In this document: piece after piece, positions 1 to 6,934 of the stretch
How positions within the stretch are numbered: the stretch's first letter is position 1
Layout: each line of letters starts with the position of its first letter
Origin: Candidatus [Bacteroides] periocalifornicus
GTDB taxonomy: Bacteria > Bacteroidota > Bacteroidia > Bacteroidales > CAJPTX01
Reading direction: 5' to 3'
Length of the DNA stretch: 18,241 nt
Assembly: GCA_001421095.1 (NCBI GenBank)
Contig: LIIK01000050.1
Coordinates: forward strand, 1 to 18,241
The notes under the pieces: generated by a model
Told to the model about the DNA's origin: nothing
The model's database searches: none
Seen by the model: the letters and a program-made list of their open reading frames with translations, nothing else
Program-made: the position numbers and the translations under genes

Positions 1-42
1 GGCGACCGTGGGCACAGGCGCCACCACTACCGCCGCCACCAC

Positions 43-82
43 GGAGAGCGCGACGCGGCATGCCACGTCGCTACAAACGCCC
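43..82 (-). repeat. Palindromic repeat family, copy 1
   Basis: Read on the minus strand, this copy begins GGGCGTTTGTAGCG, continues through a near-perfect palindrome centred at 60/61 (one mismatched pair, 56/65) and ends CCGCGTCGCGCTC. The same two blocks occur on the plus strand at 270-303, so copies 1 and 2 are inverted relative to each other and about 190 bp apart. The arrangement resembles REP doublets (REPIN-like), but I did not identify a mobilising transposase in the window. Confidence 0.65.
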
Positions 83-269
83 TCCACGCCTATCTCCCGA
101 TTCGCGGTGGCGGGTCGGCTGGCCGACCTGCCGCCCCGGGGGCGGCGGAAACCGCCCGTGGTTCGGGTGTACCACCGCCGCCTGCGGGTGGACATCTACT
201 CCGGGCCGCGACGACGGTGATAGGACATATCAATCCCGTGGCCGGGATGGTCGGGGGGGCAGGAGCGCG

Positions 270-303
270 GGGCGTTTGTAGCGCCGCGCCGCGTCGCGCT
301 CCC
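270..303 (+). repeat. Palindromic repeat family, copy 2
   Basis: This copy shares GGGCGTTTGTAGCG (14 nt) and CCGCGTCGCGCTC (13 nt) exactly with the reverse complement of copy 1. The spacer between the blocks is 5 nt here against 10 nt in copy 1. Together the two copies bound a segment of about 260 bp with inverted ends. Confidence 0.65.
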
Positions 304-366
304 TATCGCCGCTCGCGATAGAAAATCACCTTTCTATCAATTGGCGATTGGCCATCGCGTTCTTGG

Positions 367-402
367 TAGGGGCGATGCCGAGCGGAGCGAGTGCTCGCCC
401 TA
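367..402. repeat. TAGGGGCG-type hairpin element
   Basis: GGGCGA at 370-375 pairs with TCGCCC at 395-400, giving the outline GTAGGGGCGA...TCGCCCTA. The left arm matches the start of the hairpin at 17166-17192 in the same window (GTAGGGGCG), which suggests a dispersed hairpin element. No T-run follows on either strand, so it is not an obvious terminator. Confidence 0.45.
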
Positions 403-448
403 ACGATGCCGTGCCGTGATTAGGATGCCGCGCCGCATTACGCATAAA

Positions 449-489
449 ACGACGCAGCACGCCGCGTCGCTACGCCCTTCGAGAAACGG
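449..489 (-). repeat. Palindromic repeat family, copy 3 (left arm of a 41-bp inverted pair)
   Basis: The 41 bases here match the reverse complement of 599-639 without gaps at 34 of 41 positions. The shared blocks include GCCGCGTCGCTAC and CTTCGAGAAA. The outer part is itself a near-palindrome (GACGC...GCGTC, 451-468). On the minus strand the copy reads GGGCGTAGCGACGCGGCGTGC, which places it in the same family as copies 1 and 2. Confidence 0.75.
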
Positions 490-598
490 GAGAATAGGTT
501 TTAAGCCGCCGTATTCCAAAAGGACCCCGCGGCGAAAGGCCCGTATGGGTTCAATCTTTATAAGGATCTTCTGGTAAATGGATTCTAATCAATCAATT

Positions 599-639
599 CC
601 ATTTCTCGAAGACGGTAGCGACGCGGCGCACCGCGTCGT
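599..639 (+). repeat. Palindromic repeat family, copy 4 (right arm of a 41-bp inverted pair)
   Basis: This is the inverted partner of 449-489 (34/41 identical). It contains a perfect 8-bp stem, CGACGCGG at 619-626 with CCGCGTCG at 631-638, around a 4-nt loop. The pair encloses about 110 bp with no gene, like a very small non-autonomous element or REP doublet. Its right end runs into a 17-bp segment (637-653) that recurs in direct orientation at 415-431 with two differences. Confidence 0.75.
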
Positions 640-743
640 GATTAAAATGCCGCAGCGCGGGGACTTGGGCCGTTGGTTTTTCCTAATTGGGGCGCTTTGC
701 GTAGAAAATAGCAAGCAGGAGTACCAGATAACCATTTTTCCCC

Positions 744-751
744 TACCTTTG
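744..751 (+). promoter_or_regulatory. Bacteroidota-type -7 promoter element
   Basis: TACCTTTG fits the TAnnTTTG -7 consensus of the primary sigma factor of Bacteroidota. It lies about 40 nt before the ATG at 792. I see no TTG at the expected -33 distance, so the promoter is only half supported. Confidence 0.5.
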
Positions 752-791
752 CCCTGTGATAGTTCCATGGAATCAGGACAAACGATTAGCT

Positions 792-1490
792 ATGAAAACG
801 AACCGCATCTTGTGTATATCGCTGCTGTGCGCAGCCATTGCAGGAATTCTCCTTTTCACCTCGTGCAGCAAGGATGAGAAAAGGAAAGATCCCGAAACGC
901 CCTCTGCGCAAGGGGATTGGAAGGCAACCAATCTCCATCTGCAGATAATGGCTGCTAAGTATGACGTGAACCTGCAGGATAAGAACAAAAGGCTGGCTAC
1001 CCTAAAGCCGCTCTTTATGCTTGTGGATCAAACGTTTGTACCTGCTACAGCAGCCCAAGTAAAGGATCTTTTCGGCGTACTTACCAATTTATCAGGGAGC
1101 GTTACTTACCATCTGCAGGCCGAGGGGAAGGTGCTTATAGACATTCCTGGGAAGGATGAGCCGATTACGGGGACCTGGGTGGAAACTGGCGAGGAGGTAA
1201 CCATAAAGTTGGATAATCCAGTACTTCCCAAAGAGCTTACCGAGGGGAATGCGGGTATTGTGTCATCGCTGCTTTTCGCCAAAGACCTCAAGCTCGCCAA
1301 GAGCGAGGGGAAGCTCCTCCATAAGTTCACCATGGGGAATGTGCTGCAGCCGCTGATCGATGCGTGGAGCAAAGCTCCCGATGGTGAGACCCCAGAGCAA
1401 AAGGAGGTTCGCGAAGGGCAGGTGGCCAAGCTAAAAACGTTCAACCAGGTAGCGAGCAAGTCTCCCATTATCATCACTCTTGCCAGGTAG
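792..1490 (+). CDS. Predicted lipoprotein of unknown function
   Basis: This 232-residue protein has a type II signal peptide: a short basic n-region (MKTNR), a hydrophobic stretch and a lipobox ending FTSC with Cys25. It is therefore probably anchored in the cell envelope. The mature part begins with a charged, Lys/Asp-rich linker and then has a beta-rich region (about residues 90-140) with a G-T-W segment and alternating hydrophobic residues. This could be a lipocalin-like or similar beta fold, but I do not recognise the family. I chose ATG 792 over an in-frame GTG at 756 because it gives a normal signal peptide and lies downstream of the TAnnTTTG element at 744-751. The gene stands alone; I see no terminator after it. 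Confidence 0.8.
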   Translation: MKTNRILCISLLCAAIAGILLFTSCSKDEKRKDPETPSAQGDWKATNLHLQIMAAKYDVNLQDKNKRLATLKPLFMLVDQTFVPATAAQVKDLFGVLTNLSGSVTYHLQAEGKVLIDIPGKDEPITGTWVETGEEVTIKLDNPVLPKELTEGNAGIVSSLLFAKDLKLAKSEGKLLHKFTMGNVLQPLIDAWSKAPDGETPEQKEVREGQVAKLKTFNQVASKSPIIITLAR

Positions 1491-1755
1491 AGGCGTAGTC
1501 TCTTGGCGATGCCAGCGCTGGTGGAGGGGGATTCTGCACCATACGGAGGAGTCGTTGTCCTCATTCTACGGTTTGAGGAGTTCGGCGGTATCCCGTTTTC
1601 TCGGAGTGCGGCAAAGTTGCTGGACTGGGAGGGTGAAGATGCGAGTGTGCCATCCCAGGTTTAGTGGCAGTGTGGCCGTGTGGTGTTAGTGCAAGTTCTT
1701 TCGGCGTTTTCGCACCGTAGCTCTGTAGTTTTCATCCTTTTAACAGTATACTCCC

Positions 1756-2124
1756 ATGCAGCTCGAAGAGGTCATAGCCCAGGCTATAGAAGAGGGGAAA
1801 TCGCTCACGACGAATGAGCGAGAAAAGGCGGCAGGTCCCTACGATGCGGTCTACCTGGGCGAGAAGATTCGCTACCATGCCCGGCGCATATTCTACACCC
1901 GGCTTCTGGTGGTGCTGCTATATGTAGATGCTGTGCTGGCCGTGGTGTTCGCCTTCAGCTATGATGCGCTAACTGAAGCATCGCGCCTATGGTTCAAGTG
2001 GCTGCTTGTGGTGATTGCAGTACTTGCCGTGTGCGGATTGCCGTGGTTGACGGTGAATCACGGGCGGAATGCCGCGTTGCTACGCCTCATTCGCAGCATA
2101 CGTGAATCACAGAAAAGCCTGTAG
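1756..2124 (+). CDS. Small two-helix membrane protein, unknown function
   Basis: The product has 122 residues. The N-terminal 45 residues are soluble and charged, with repeated Glu/Lys. Two hydrophobic segments follow (about residues 49-68 and 80-98), joined by a short loop, then a basic C-terminal tail. It is probably an inner-membrane protein with both ends in the cytoplasm. I do not recognise the family. The stop codon TAG is immediately followed by the ATG of the next ORF, so the two are probably co-transcribed and translationally linked. The 3' end of the gene (2071-2086) matches the palindromic repeat family of the left end at 15 of 16 bases, so part of the C-terminal tail may be repeat-derived. 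A weak promoter-like TAGTTTTC lies at 1726-1733. Confidence 0.65.
   Translation: MQLEEVIAQAIEEGKSLTTNEREKAAGPYDAVYLGEKIRYHARRIFYTRLLVVLLYVDAVLAVVFAFSYDALTEASRLWFKWLLVVIAVLAVCGLPWLTVNHGRNAALLRLIRSIRESQKSL
2071..2086 (+). repeat. Fragment of the palindromic repeat family inside a coding sequence
   Basis: GCCGCGTTGCTACGCC differs at one base from 461-476 (copy 3). A little upstream, AATCACG at 2056-2062 also appears next to copy 4 when that copy is read in reverse complement. The fragment lies in the last 20 codons of the two-helix membrane protein gene. A chance match to a short GC-rich word is possible. Confidence 0.4.
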
Positions 2125-2562
2125 ATGCGCCAGCCGTTTTCATTCTGGCTTGCTGCGCATTCTTCCAAAGGGCATGGTGTGCACTCCCCGCTGGTCTACA
2201 GCTTTTGCCGAGAGGTGCTACGAAGCAAGTGGGATGGGAATCGCCAAGAGCCAATGTCACTTCGCAGCACCATACTCGCATGGTTTCTAGGCTACTGCAG
2301 CAGCTGTGGGTATGAATGTTGCGTATTCTCAGAATATTCATTCGATACTACATCCAGCAGAAATCTGTTGGCTGCGGCCTGCGAATCGCCATTGCCTACG
2401 TGCACTCTGATACTCAAGGCTGGCAAGTTAGGGCGAAACCGCCTCTCCCTGCGAGAGTGCGCGCATCAGCACCCGAGGGTGTGGGTAGTCGACCTCTACG
2501 CCTACGTTTTGCTGCTTGCCACCCCGGGGCTGCAGGGAGGGTATATCGCCATACGGGCGTAG
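2125..2562 (+). CDS. Short SAM-methyltransferase-like protein, probably degenerate or internally deleted
   Basis: The 145-residue product begins with SSKGHGVHSPLVYSFCREVL (residues 13-32). This resembles the conserved N-terminal HGVHSPFVY motif of a class I SAM-dependent methyltransferase family common in Bacteroidota, as I recall it. The C-terminal end (WVVDLYAYVLLLATPGL, then YIAIRA) also resembles the end of those proteins. Family members are about 250 residues, so roughly 100 are missing, and I see no glycine-rich SAM-binding motif (ExGxxxG) between the two ends. The middle is unusually rich in Cys and Ser. The start codon abuts the stop of the upstream gene. It may be a pseudogene with an intact frame, a shortened but still expressed protein, or a false similarity. 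Confidence 0.45.
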   Translation: MRQPFSFWLAAHSSKGHGVHSPLVYSFCREVLRSKWDGNRQEPMSLRSTILAWFLGYCSSCGYECCVFSEYSFDTTSSRNLLAAACESPLPTCTLILKAGKLGRNRLSLRECAHQHPRVWVVDLYAYVLLLATPGLQGGYIAIRA

Positions 2563-2734
2563 CAGCCGATGCGGTTTATGGCGAGATGCGATTAGCTTAA
2601 TGGGCTGCAGGGTAGAGGTATAGATGACGATTTCCACAGGATGGGGTGGGATGGGGAGAGTGGTATTGCAAGCTTTGCCTGCGCCCTGCTGCATTGCTCT
2701 TGCGGGGGATTTCCTAGATGCTAGTGTTTAATAT

Positions 2735-2765
2735 TTGGCCATTCCGTAAAATCACCCTACCTTCG
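2735..2765 (+). promoter_or_regulatory. Promoter of the tRNA-Ser gene
   Basis: TTG at 2735-2737 is followed after 20 nt by TACCTTCG at 2758-2765. This is one base off the Bacteroidota -33/-7 consensus TTG-N19/20-TAnnTTTG. It ends 39 nt before the tRNA. Confidence 0.6.
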
Positions 2766-2804
2766 CGTTCCGAAAGTAGGAGCTTACCCTGCGAAGGGGG
2801 CTTT

Positions 2805-2890
2805 GGAGAGATGCCAGAGTGGTCGAATGGGGCGGTCTCGAAAACCGTTGTGCCCTATGGGCACCCAGGGTTCGAATCCCTGTCTCTCCG
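2805..2890 (+). tRNA. tRNA-Ser (anticodon CGA)
   Basis: The 86-nt sequence folds as a class II tRNA. Acceptor arm GGAGAGA (2805-2811) pairs with TCTCTCC (2883-2889), with discriminator base G2890. The anticodon loop is CTCGAAA with anticodon CGA, reading the codon UCG. The long variable arm has a perfect GTGCCC/GGGCAC stem with a TAT loop. The T arm is CAGGG-TTCGAAT-CCCTG. The long variable arm and the anticodon both identify serine. The 3' CCA is not encoded and must be added after transcription. Confidence 0.97.
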
Positions 2891-2896
2891 CGGGTT

Positions 2897-2932
2897 AAGG
2901 GTAACGTTGCGCAGCGTGCGGGGTTGCCTTTT
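2897..2932 (+). terminator. Likely rho-independent terminator of the tRNA-Ser gene
   Basis: AAGGGTAAC (2897-2905) pairs with GTTGCCTTT (2923-2931) through nine pairs, two of them G-T wobbles. A TTTT run (2929-2932) lies at the 3' edge. It starts 6 nt after the tRNA. The T-run is short, so the call is moderate. Confidence 0.5.
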
Positions 2933-3045
2933 ACCGTCCCGATTCTATAGTTCTCAGGAGAGGTGCTTTACGATAATTGCAAGGCGTAGCGGTACGCTGA
3001 GCGCTGTTCAGCGTTCTCCAGGCTGCTGGTTCGATCTGATATCAT

Positions 3046-3081
3046 AAAAAAACGGCCTGCTCTGGATTCGAGAGCAGGCCG
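3046..3081 (-). terminator. Rho-independent terminator after the peroxiredoxin gene
   Basis: A perfect 11-bp stem (CGGCCTGCTCT at 3053-3063 with AGAGCAGGCCG at 3071-3081) has a 7-nt loop. On the minus strand it is followed by seven T (A-run 3046-3052). It ends the peroxiredoxin transcript 29 nt after the stop codon. Confidence 0.92.
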
Positions 3082-3109
3082 CTTGATGCAAACCGAAGGC
3101 TGTAGCGCG

Positions 3110-3763
3110 CTATATCTTCTTCTTTAGCAGGTAGAAATCTACCAAACCCTCTTCTTTCTTTTCCATGCGAGCCTGCACTCCCTCTAGCGTCTCAGGCGCA
3201 TGGATTACCACCTCGTCGCCGGGTTGCCAGTCGAGGGGAGTGGCTACGGGGACCGTGTCGGTGAGCTGGAGGGCCTTAAGCGCACGGATAATCTCATCCA
3301 TGTTTCGCCCTACATTCAAGGGGTAGTACATGATGAGGCGTATGGTCTGCTTGGGATCTATGAAGAATACGGCTCTCACCGCAACGGTGCTCGCCACCCC
3401 AGGCTGTACCATCCCGTAGAGGTGGGCAACGTGCATATTGATATCGGCAATGATGGGGAAGTTGAAGAGTACGCCGGTCCGCTCGTACACATTGCGAATC
3501 CACCCAAGGTGGGCGTAGACGCTATCGATGCTCAGCCCGAGTAGCTTGGTGTTGAGGGCTGTGAATTCGTCTTTCCGCTTGGCAAATCCGCACATCTCGG
3601 TGGTGCAGACGGGGGTAAAATCGGCCGGGTGTGAGAATAGTAGCACCCAGCTGTCCTTGCCATACTCTGAGAGGGTGAGCCAGCCATCGGTGGTTTTCGC
3701 CTTGAAATCGGGGGCTCTATCGCCAATGAGCGGTATGCGCCCGAGGGAATCGTTGCTATCCAT
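3110..3763 (-). CDS. Peroxiredoxin, Prx6 (1-Cys/archaeal-type) family
   Basis: This 217-residue cytosolic protein reduces hydrogen peroxide and organic peroxides at a thiol. The thioredoxin-fold core carries HPADFTPVCTTE at about residues 45-56 with peroxidatic Cys53; Thr50 and the PVCTTE motif are characteristic of Prx6. The C-terminal domain (about 160-217) contains the DWQPGDEVV segment typical of this family. The only other cysteine is Cys58, five residues away. The C-terminal resolving cysteines of some archaeal and bacterial relatives are absent, so it probably works as a 1-Cys enzyme that needs an external reductant. Its length is normal. It lies 87 nt after sbcC in the same orientation and may be read from the same transcript. 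A strong terminator follows. Confidence 0.95.
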   Translation of the reverse strand: MDSNDSLGRIPLIGDRAPDFKAKTTDGWLTLSEYGKDSWVLLFSHPADFTPVCTTEMCGFAKRKDEFTALNTKLLGLSIDSVYAHLGWIRNVYERTGVLFNFPIIADINMHVAHLYGMVQPGVASTVAVRAVFFIDPKQTIRLIMYYPLNVGRNMDEIIRALKALQLTDTVPVATPLDWQPGDEVVIHAPETLEGVQARMEKKEEGLVDFYLLKKKI

Positions 3764-3850
3764 GACAGTGCTTTTTTTTATGAGCTTAAAGCTGGTGGTA
3801 CTGGAATAACAGGCTCGCGTGGCTTTCTGTTCATTCGTGTGGAGGGAGGC

Positions 3851-6800
3851 TCACCCCACTAGTACCGAAACGGTGGATGTGCCGCCGCCCTGGGGGGTGA
3901 TCTGAACCTTGACGGGAATCCGTTCATTGAGGTCTTGCACGTGCGAAATCAGCCCTATCTGCTTGCCCTGTAGCTGGAGATTCTCGAGTGCCTGTAGGGC
4001 AACACCGAGCGTATCGGGGTCTAGCGAACCGAACCCCTCGTCGATGAACAGCGACCCCACCTCTTGGGAGGAGCTTGAAATGGAGGAGAGCGCCAGGGAG
4101 AGCGAAAGGGATACCAGAAAGGTCTCGCCGCCCGAGAGTGTGTGGACAGGGCGGACCTCGTTGAGCATCTCGGCATCTACAATCTGTAGCGCGAGGGAGC
4201 CTTGCTGCATGCGTTCCAGCTTGTAGCGCGGCATAATCCGCTGTAGGTGCTCATTGGCGTAGGCTATCAGCAAGTCGAAAGTGTAACGCTGGGCAATGGT
4301 GCGGAATTTCTTGCCACTGGCCGATCCCAGGAGGCTTTCGAGGTCAGCCCAAGCCCTGTTATCATTCTCCAGCGCGGGGAGTTGGGCTAGAATCTGTCGC
4401 TGCTTCTCTAGGTTCGTTTCCGCTAGCTTCAAGTTCCCCTCGCGCGCTCCGATTTCCTCGTTCAGCTTTGCAAGTAGGGCGTTCACCGAGAGTTGCTCTG
4501 CCCTGATGGTCTCTAACTCTGGCACGTCTACCAGCTCCTGTGCCATCTGGTCCTGCTGTTTTCCTAGGGTTTGCAGCTTGGCAGATGCCAGCAGCTTTTT
4601 CTCGCTAGCGGTATGCCAACGTTCTTGCAGCTGTTGCATCGCCTCTCTGGGCTGCTGTAGCACAGCCAAGAGCTCGGAGGTATCGGTAAATAGGGTTGAG
4701 GTTGCGCACCAATCCTGCAGCTTCGTAAGCACTTCGCCTTCTTCAGCTGCACACTGCCCATGCGCTTTTTCCGTCTGGGAGAGCTGGGTGGTTAGCGAGA
4801 CCTTGCGTTCAGACATGCGGGCCACTTCACCTTTCTGCCGAGCTAGCTTCTCCTGCATGTCTCGCTTTACCGAGGCTATGGTACGCTCTAGGATTTCGGG
4901 CGTTTTACCCCGCAGTTCGGCAGATACTTCCTCTCTGCGGGTTTTAAGCTCAGCCCGCAGGTTCTCGAGCTTTTCTGAGTGCGCTCTGAACAGTTTTTCC
5001 TTGCTCTGGAACTCTTTCTGGAGGTAGTCGGCAGTTATCGAGTGCGTTTTTTCTTGCTGCGCATCAGCCTCATCCTGAGTGCGCAGTAGTTGCCAACGCT
5101 GGCTGTTCGATACGAAGCTTTTTTGCCAGGCAGCCAGCTCTTCCGTCCTCTCCCAACCTGCAACCACAGCCTCTCCTAGCAATCCCCGTATTTTCTCTAG
5201 CCACTTTGAATGCTGCTGGGCGTATAAATCAACGCTTGAACTGGCCTGCTGAACCCTTTGCTGGCATTCTCCCATGCGGGCGGTAAGTGCGCCTAGCCGG
5301 GTTTCAACCGATGATATCAGGCTGGCAATGTCGCCCTTCATCACGCGGGCAGATCCTGCGCTTTCCTGAATTAGGGGATGGTGAATACTGCCGCATACTG
5401 GGCAAGGAGCGCCATCCTCCAGCTGCTGGCGTAGTTTGAAAATCTCTGGCGATACAGCGCCTCGGAGTTCTTGCAACTGATGCTCAAGCTCCTCTATTTG
5501 AGTCGCTAGCTCTTTCTCTTCCAGTTGAGCTTGCCTATGTAGGGAGGTTGCCTTAACTTCATCTTCCCAAGCAGTGCGCAGGGATTCCAATAGGGGGATT
5601 ACTGGGGTAGCTACTAGGTAGAGGGATTCATCCTTCTTCAGTTGCGCCAGCTCCAGTGAAGTTTTTTCGCGGTTTTTGCGCAGGGTCGCTAGGCCATTCT
5701 CAGCCTCTTGCGCAACGCTAAGGGCTTGCTTCAGCTGTTTTTCGAGCTCCTCGGCCTCTGTGCAGAGCCGGCGTTCGCTAAGCTCTAGGGCATCTACCTG
5801 CTGCTGGATGGTTGCAGCGCGCACCATGGCTTCGCGGGTTCTCGCTATTCGGGCATCCAGCTCCGATTGCTCTAGCTCTAGTGCCTCAAGCGATTTCTCA
5901 GCTAATTGGGTATCCTTTTCAGCCTGCGCAAGATCGAGAGCTAATTGTTCTAGCCGGCTCTCGTAATCGGCCTTCCGTTTTCTGAGATCGTAGAGCTGGT
6001 GGCAAATTGGGACAACCTGCTGCGCTTCGTTCCACTGCGCTAGTATTTGCCTAGAGGCCTGCAGATGCTCCCAGTCAGATTCAGCCTGGGCTAGCTCTCT
6101 TTGCGCAGCAGTGTAGTCTCTAGAAATGGCCTGCATGCGCCTTCTTTTCTCCTCATTCTTCCCAAGGCGATCAATCTGTACGAGCTGAACTGTGCGTTCC
6201 TTAGCGAGGGAGGCTAGTACATCTCGTTGATTCTGAACGGTTTCTTCAGTTACACTCAACAGTGGCGCGAGCTCTTCTTTTTTCCGTAAGTAAGCCTCTC
6301 TGGCTGCACCGTAAAGTAGGTGGATCTGCTCTGAGATCTGGGCGTATATTTCGCTGCCCGTAATCCGTTCTAGGAGGGTGGCCTTTTCGTTCGAATCGGC
6401 ATTCAGGAAATTGTCAAATTCTCTCTGAGCCAGCAGCACCGTTCGGGTAAATTGGGCGTAGTTCAGTCCCAGTTTCTCCTCTACTAGCCGTCGGCATTCT
6501 GTGGTGTTACTCGCAAGCTCCTGTTTATCGTGCAGGCGACAGAACGACATGGTAGCATGCTGCAGCTTGCCATCAGGCTGGTTTTTAGCCCTTCGTACAC
6601 CCCATGAGGCGGAGTATTCCACCCCATCAATACCGACAAAATCTACGGAGGCGCTGCAAGAAGATGCCCCTCGTCTGAGTAGATTTACAGGGTCTGTCGG
6701 TTTTATGGTGTCGCCGCTGGCATCCAAGACCCCCTCGCCCTTCTCGCCGCGCAATCGGGGTATCTGGTTGTAGAGCGCCACGCATAGCGCATCGAGGATT

Positions 6801-6934
6801 GTTGATTTTCCAGCCCCCGTGGGTCCTGTTATGGCATATAGCCCCGCATCACGGAGTGGTTCTGTTCGGAAATCCACACAAAATGGCTGCTGCAACGATG
6901 CAAGATTCTCCCCTCTAATCGCCAGTATCCTCAT
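3851..6934 (-). CDS. sbcC: Exonuclease subunit SbcC (Rad50-type ATPase)
   Basis: This 1027-residue SMC-type ATPase is the DNA-binding and motor subunit of the SbcCD nuclease, which cleaves DNA hairpins and processes ends at stalled forks. The N-terminal ATPase half has Walker A GPTGAGKS at residues 37-44. Two long coiled-coil regions (about 190-490 and 530-860), rich in Glu, Gln, Leu and Lys, flank a zinc hook with CPVC at 511-514. The C-terminal half has the ABC signature LSGGE at 933-937 and Walker B LFIDE at 962-966. The length is normal for the family. The ATG at 6934 overlaps the 3' end of sbcD by 20 nt in another frame, so the two subunits are translationally coupled. MRILAIRGEN is the standard N-terminus. 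Confidence 0.97.
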   Translation of the reverse strand: MRILAIRGENLASLQQPFCVDFRTEPLRDAGLYAITGPTGAGKSTILDALCVALYNQIPRLRGEKGEGVLDASGDTIKPTDPVNLLRRGASSCSASVDFVGIDGVEYSASWGVRRAKNQPDGKLQHATMSFCRLHDKQELASNTTECRRLVEEKLGLNYAQFTRTVLLAQREFDNFLNADSNEKATLLERITGSEIYAQISEQIHLLYGAAREAYLRKKEELAPLLSVTEETVQNQRDVLASLAKERTVQLVQIDRLGKNEEKRRRMQAISRDYTAAQRELAQAESDWEHLQASRQILAQWNEAQQVVPICHQLYDLRKRKADYESRLEQLALDLAQAEKDTQLAEKSLEALELEQSELDARIARTREAMVRAATIQQQVDALELSERRLCTEAEELEKQLKQALSVAQEAENGLATLRKNREKTSLELAQLKKDESLYLVATPVIPLLESLRTAWEDEVKATSLHRQAQLEEKELATQIEELEHQLQELRGAVSPEIFKLRQQLEDGAPCPVCGSIHHPLIQESAGSARVMKGDIASLISSVETRLGALTARMGECQQRVQQASSSVDLYAQQHSKWLEKIRGLLGEAVVAGWERTEELAAWQKSFVSNSQRWQLLRTQDEADAQQEKTHSITADYLQKEFQSKEKLFRAHSEKLENLRAELKTRREEVSAELRGKTPEILERTIASVKRDMQEKLARQKGEVARMSERKVSLTTQLSQTEKAHGQCAAEEGEVLTKLQDWCATSTLFTDTSELLAVLQQPREAMQQLQERWHTASEKKLLASAKLQTLGKQQDQMAQELVDVPELETIRAEQLSVNALLAKLNEEIGAREGNLKLAETNLEKQRQILAQLPALENDNRAWADLESLLGSASGKKFRTIAQRYTFDLLIAYANEHLQRIMPRYKLERMQQGSLALQIVDAEMLNEVRPVHTLSGGETFLVSLSLSLALSSISSSSQEVGSLFIDEGFGSLDPDTLGVALQALENLQLQGKQIGLISHVQDLNERIPVKVQITPQGGGTSTVSVLVG

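Larger units (their letters stand above)
1..790. other. Gene-poor intergenic mosaic of GC-rich palindromes
   Basis: I find no convincing coding region here; the open frames are low-complexity or repeat-derived and lack family motifs. The stretch holds many inverted repeats. GGTCGGC/GCCGACC is at 113-119/122-128, a GCCGCCCC/GGGGCGGC palindrome at 130-146, GGCGG-AAA-CCGCC at 144-156, and TATCGC/GCGATA with a 5-nt loop at 304-320. It also holds the GGGCGA/TCGCCC hairpin at 370-400 and the four repeat copies listed separately. The last 50 bases contain a TAnnTTTG promoter element for the lipoprotein gene that follows. Confidence 0.7.

Noticed and set aside
8..281. Overlapping open frames of about 70 codons at the left end
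   Set aside because: They are GC-rich, proline/arginine-heavy and built from the palindromic repeats, with no family motif or start signal.
1..660. Possible CRISPR array because of repeated GC-rich units
   Set aside because: Copies are inverted in pairs, diverged and unequally spaced, and no cas genes are present.
578..877. A 99-codon frame beginning MDSNQSIPF
   Set aside because: It runs through repeat copy 4, overlaps the better supported lipoprotein gene in another frame and has no recognisable domain.
2994..3014. Hairpin ACGCTGA/TCAGCGT as a terminator
   Set aside because: The 7-bp stem has no T-run on the plus strand; the hairpins at 2897-2932 and 3046-3081 explain termination better.
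4296..5027. A 243-codon plus-strand frame opposite sbcC
   Set aside because: Its Ser/Arg-rich translation is the usual shadow of a coiled-coil gene on the other strand; sbcC is clearly the real gene.
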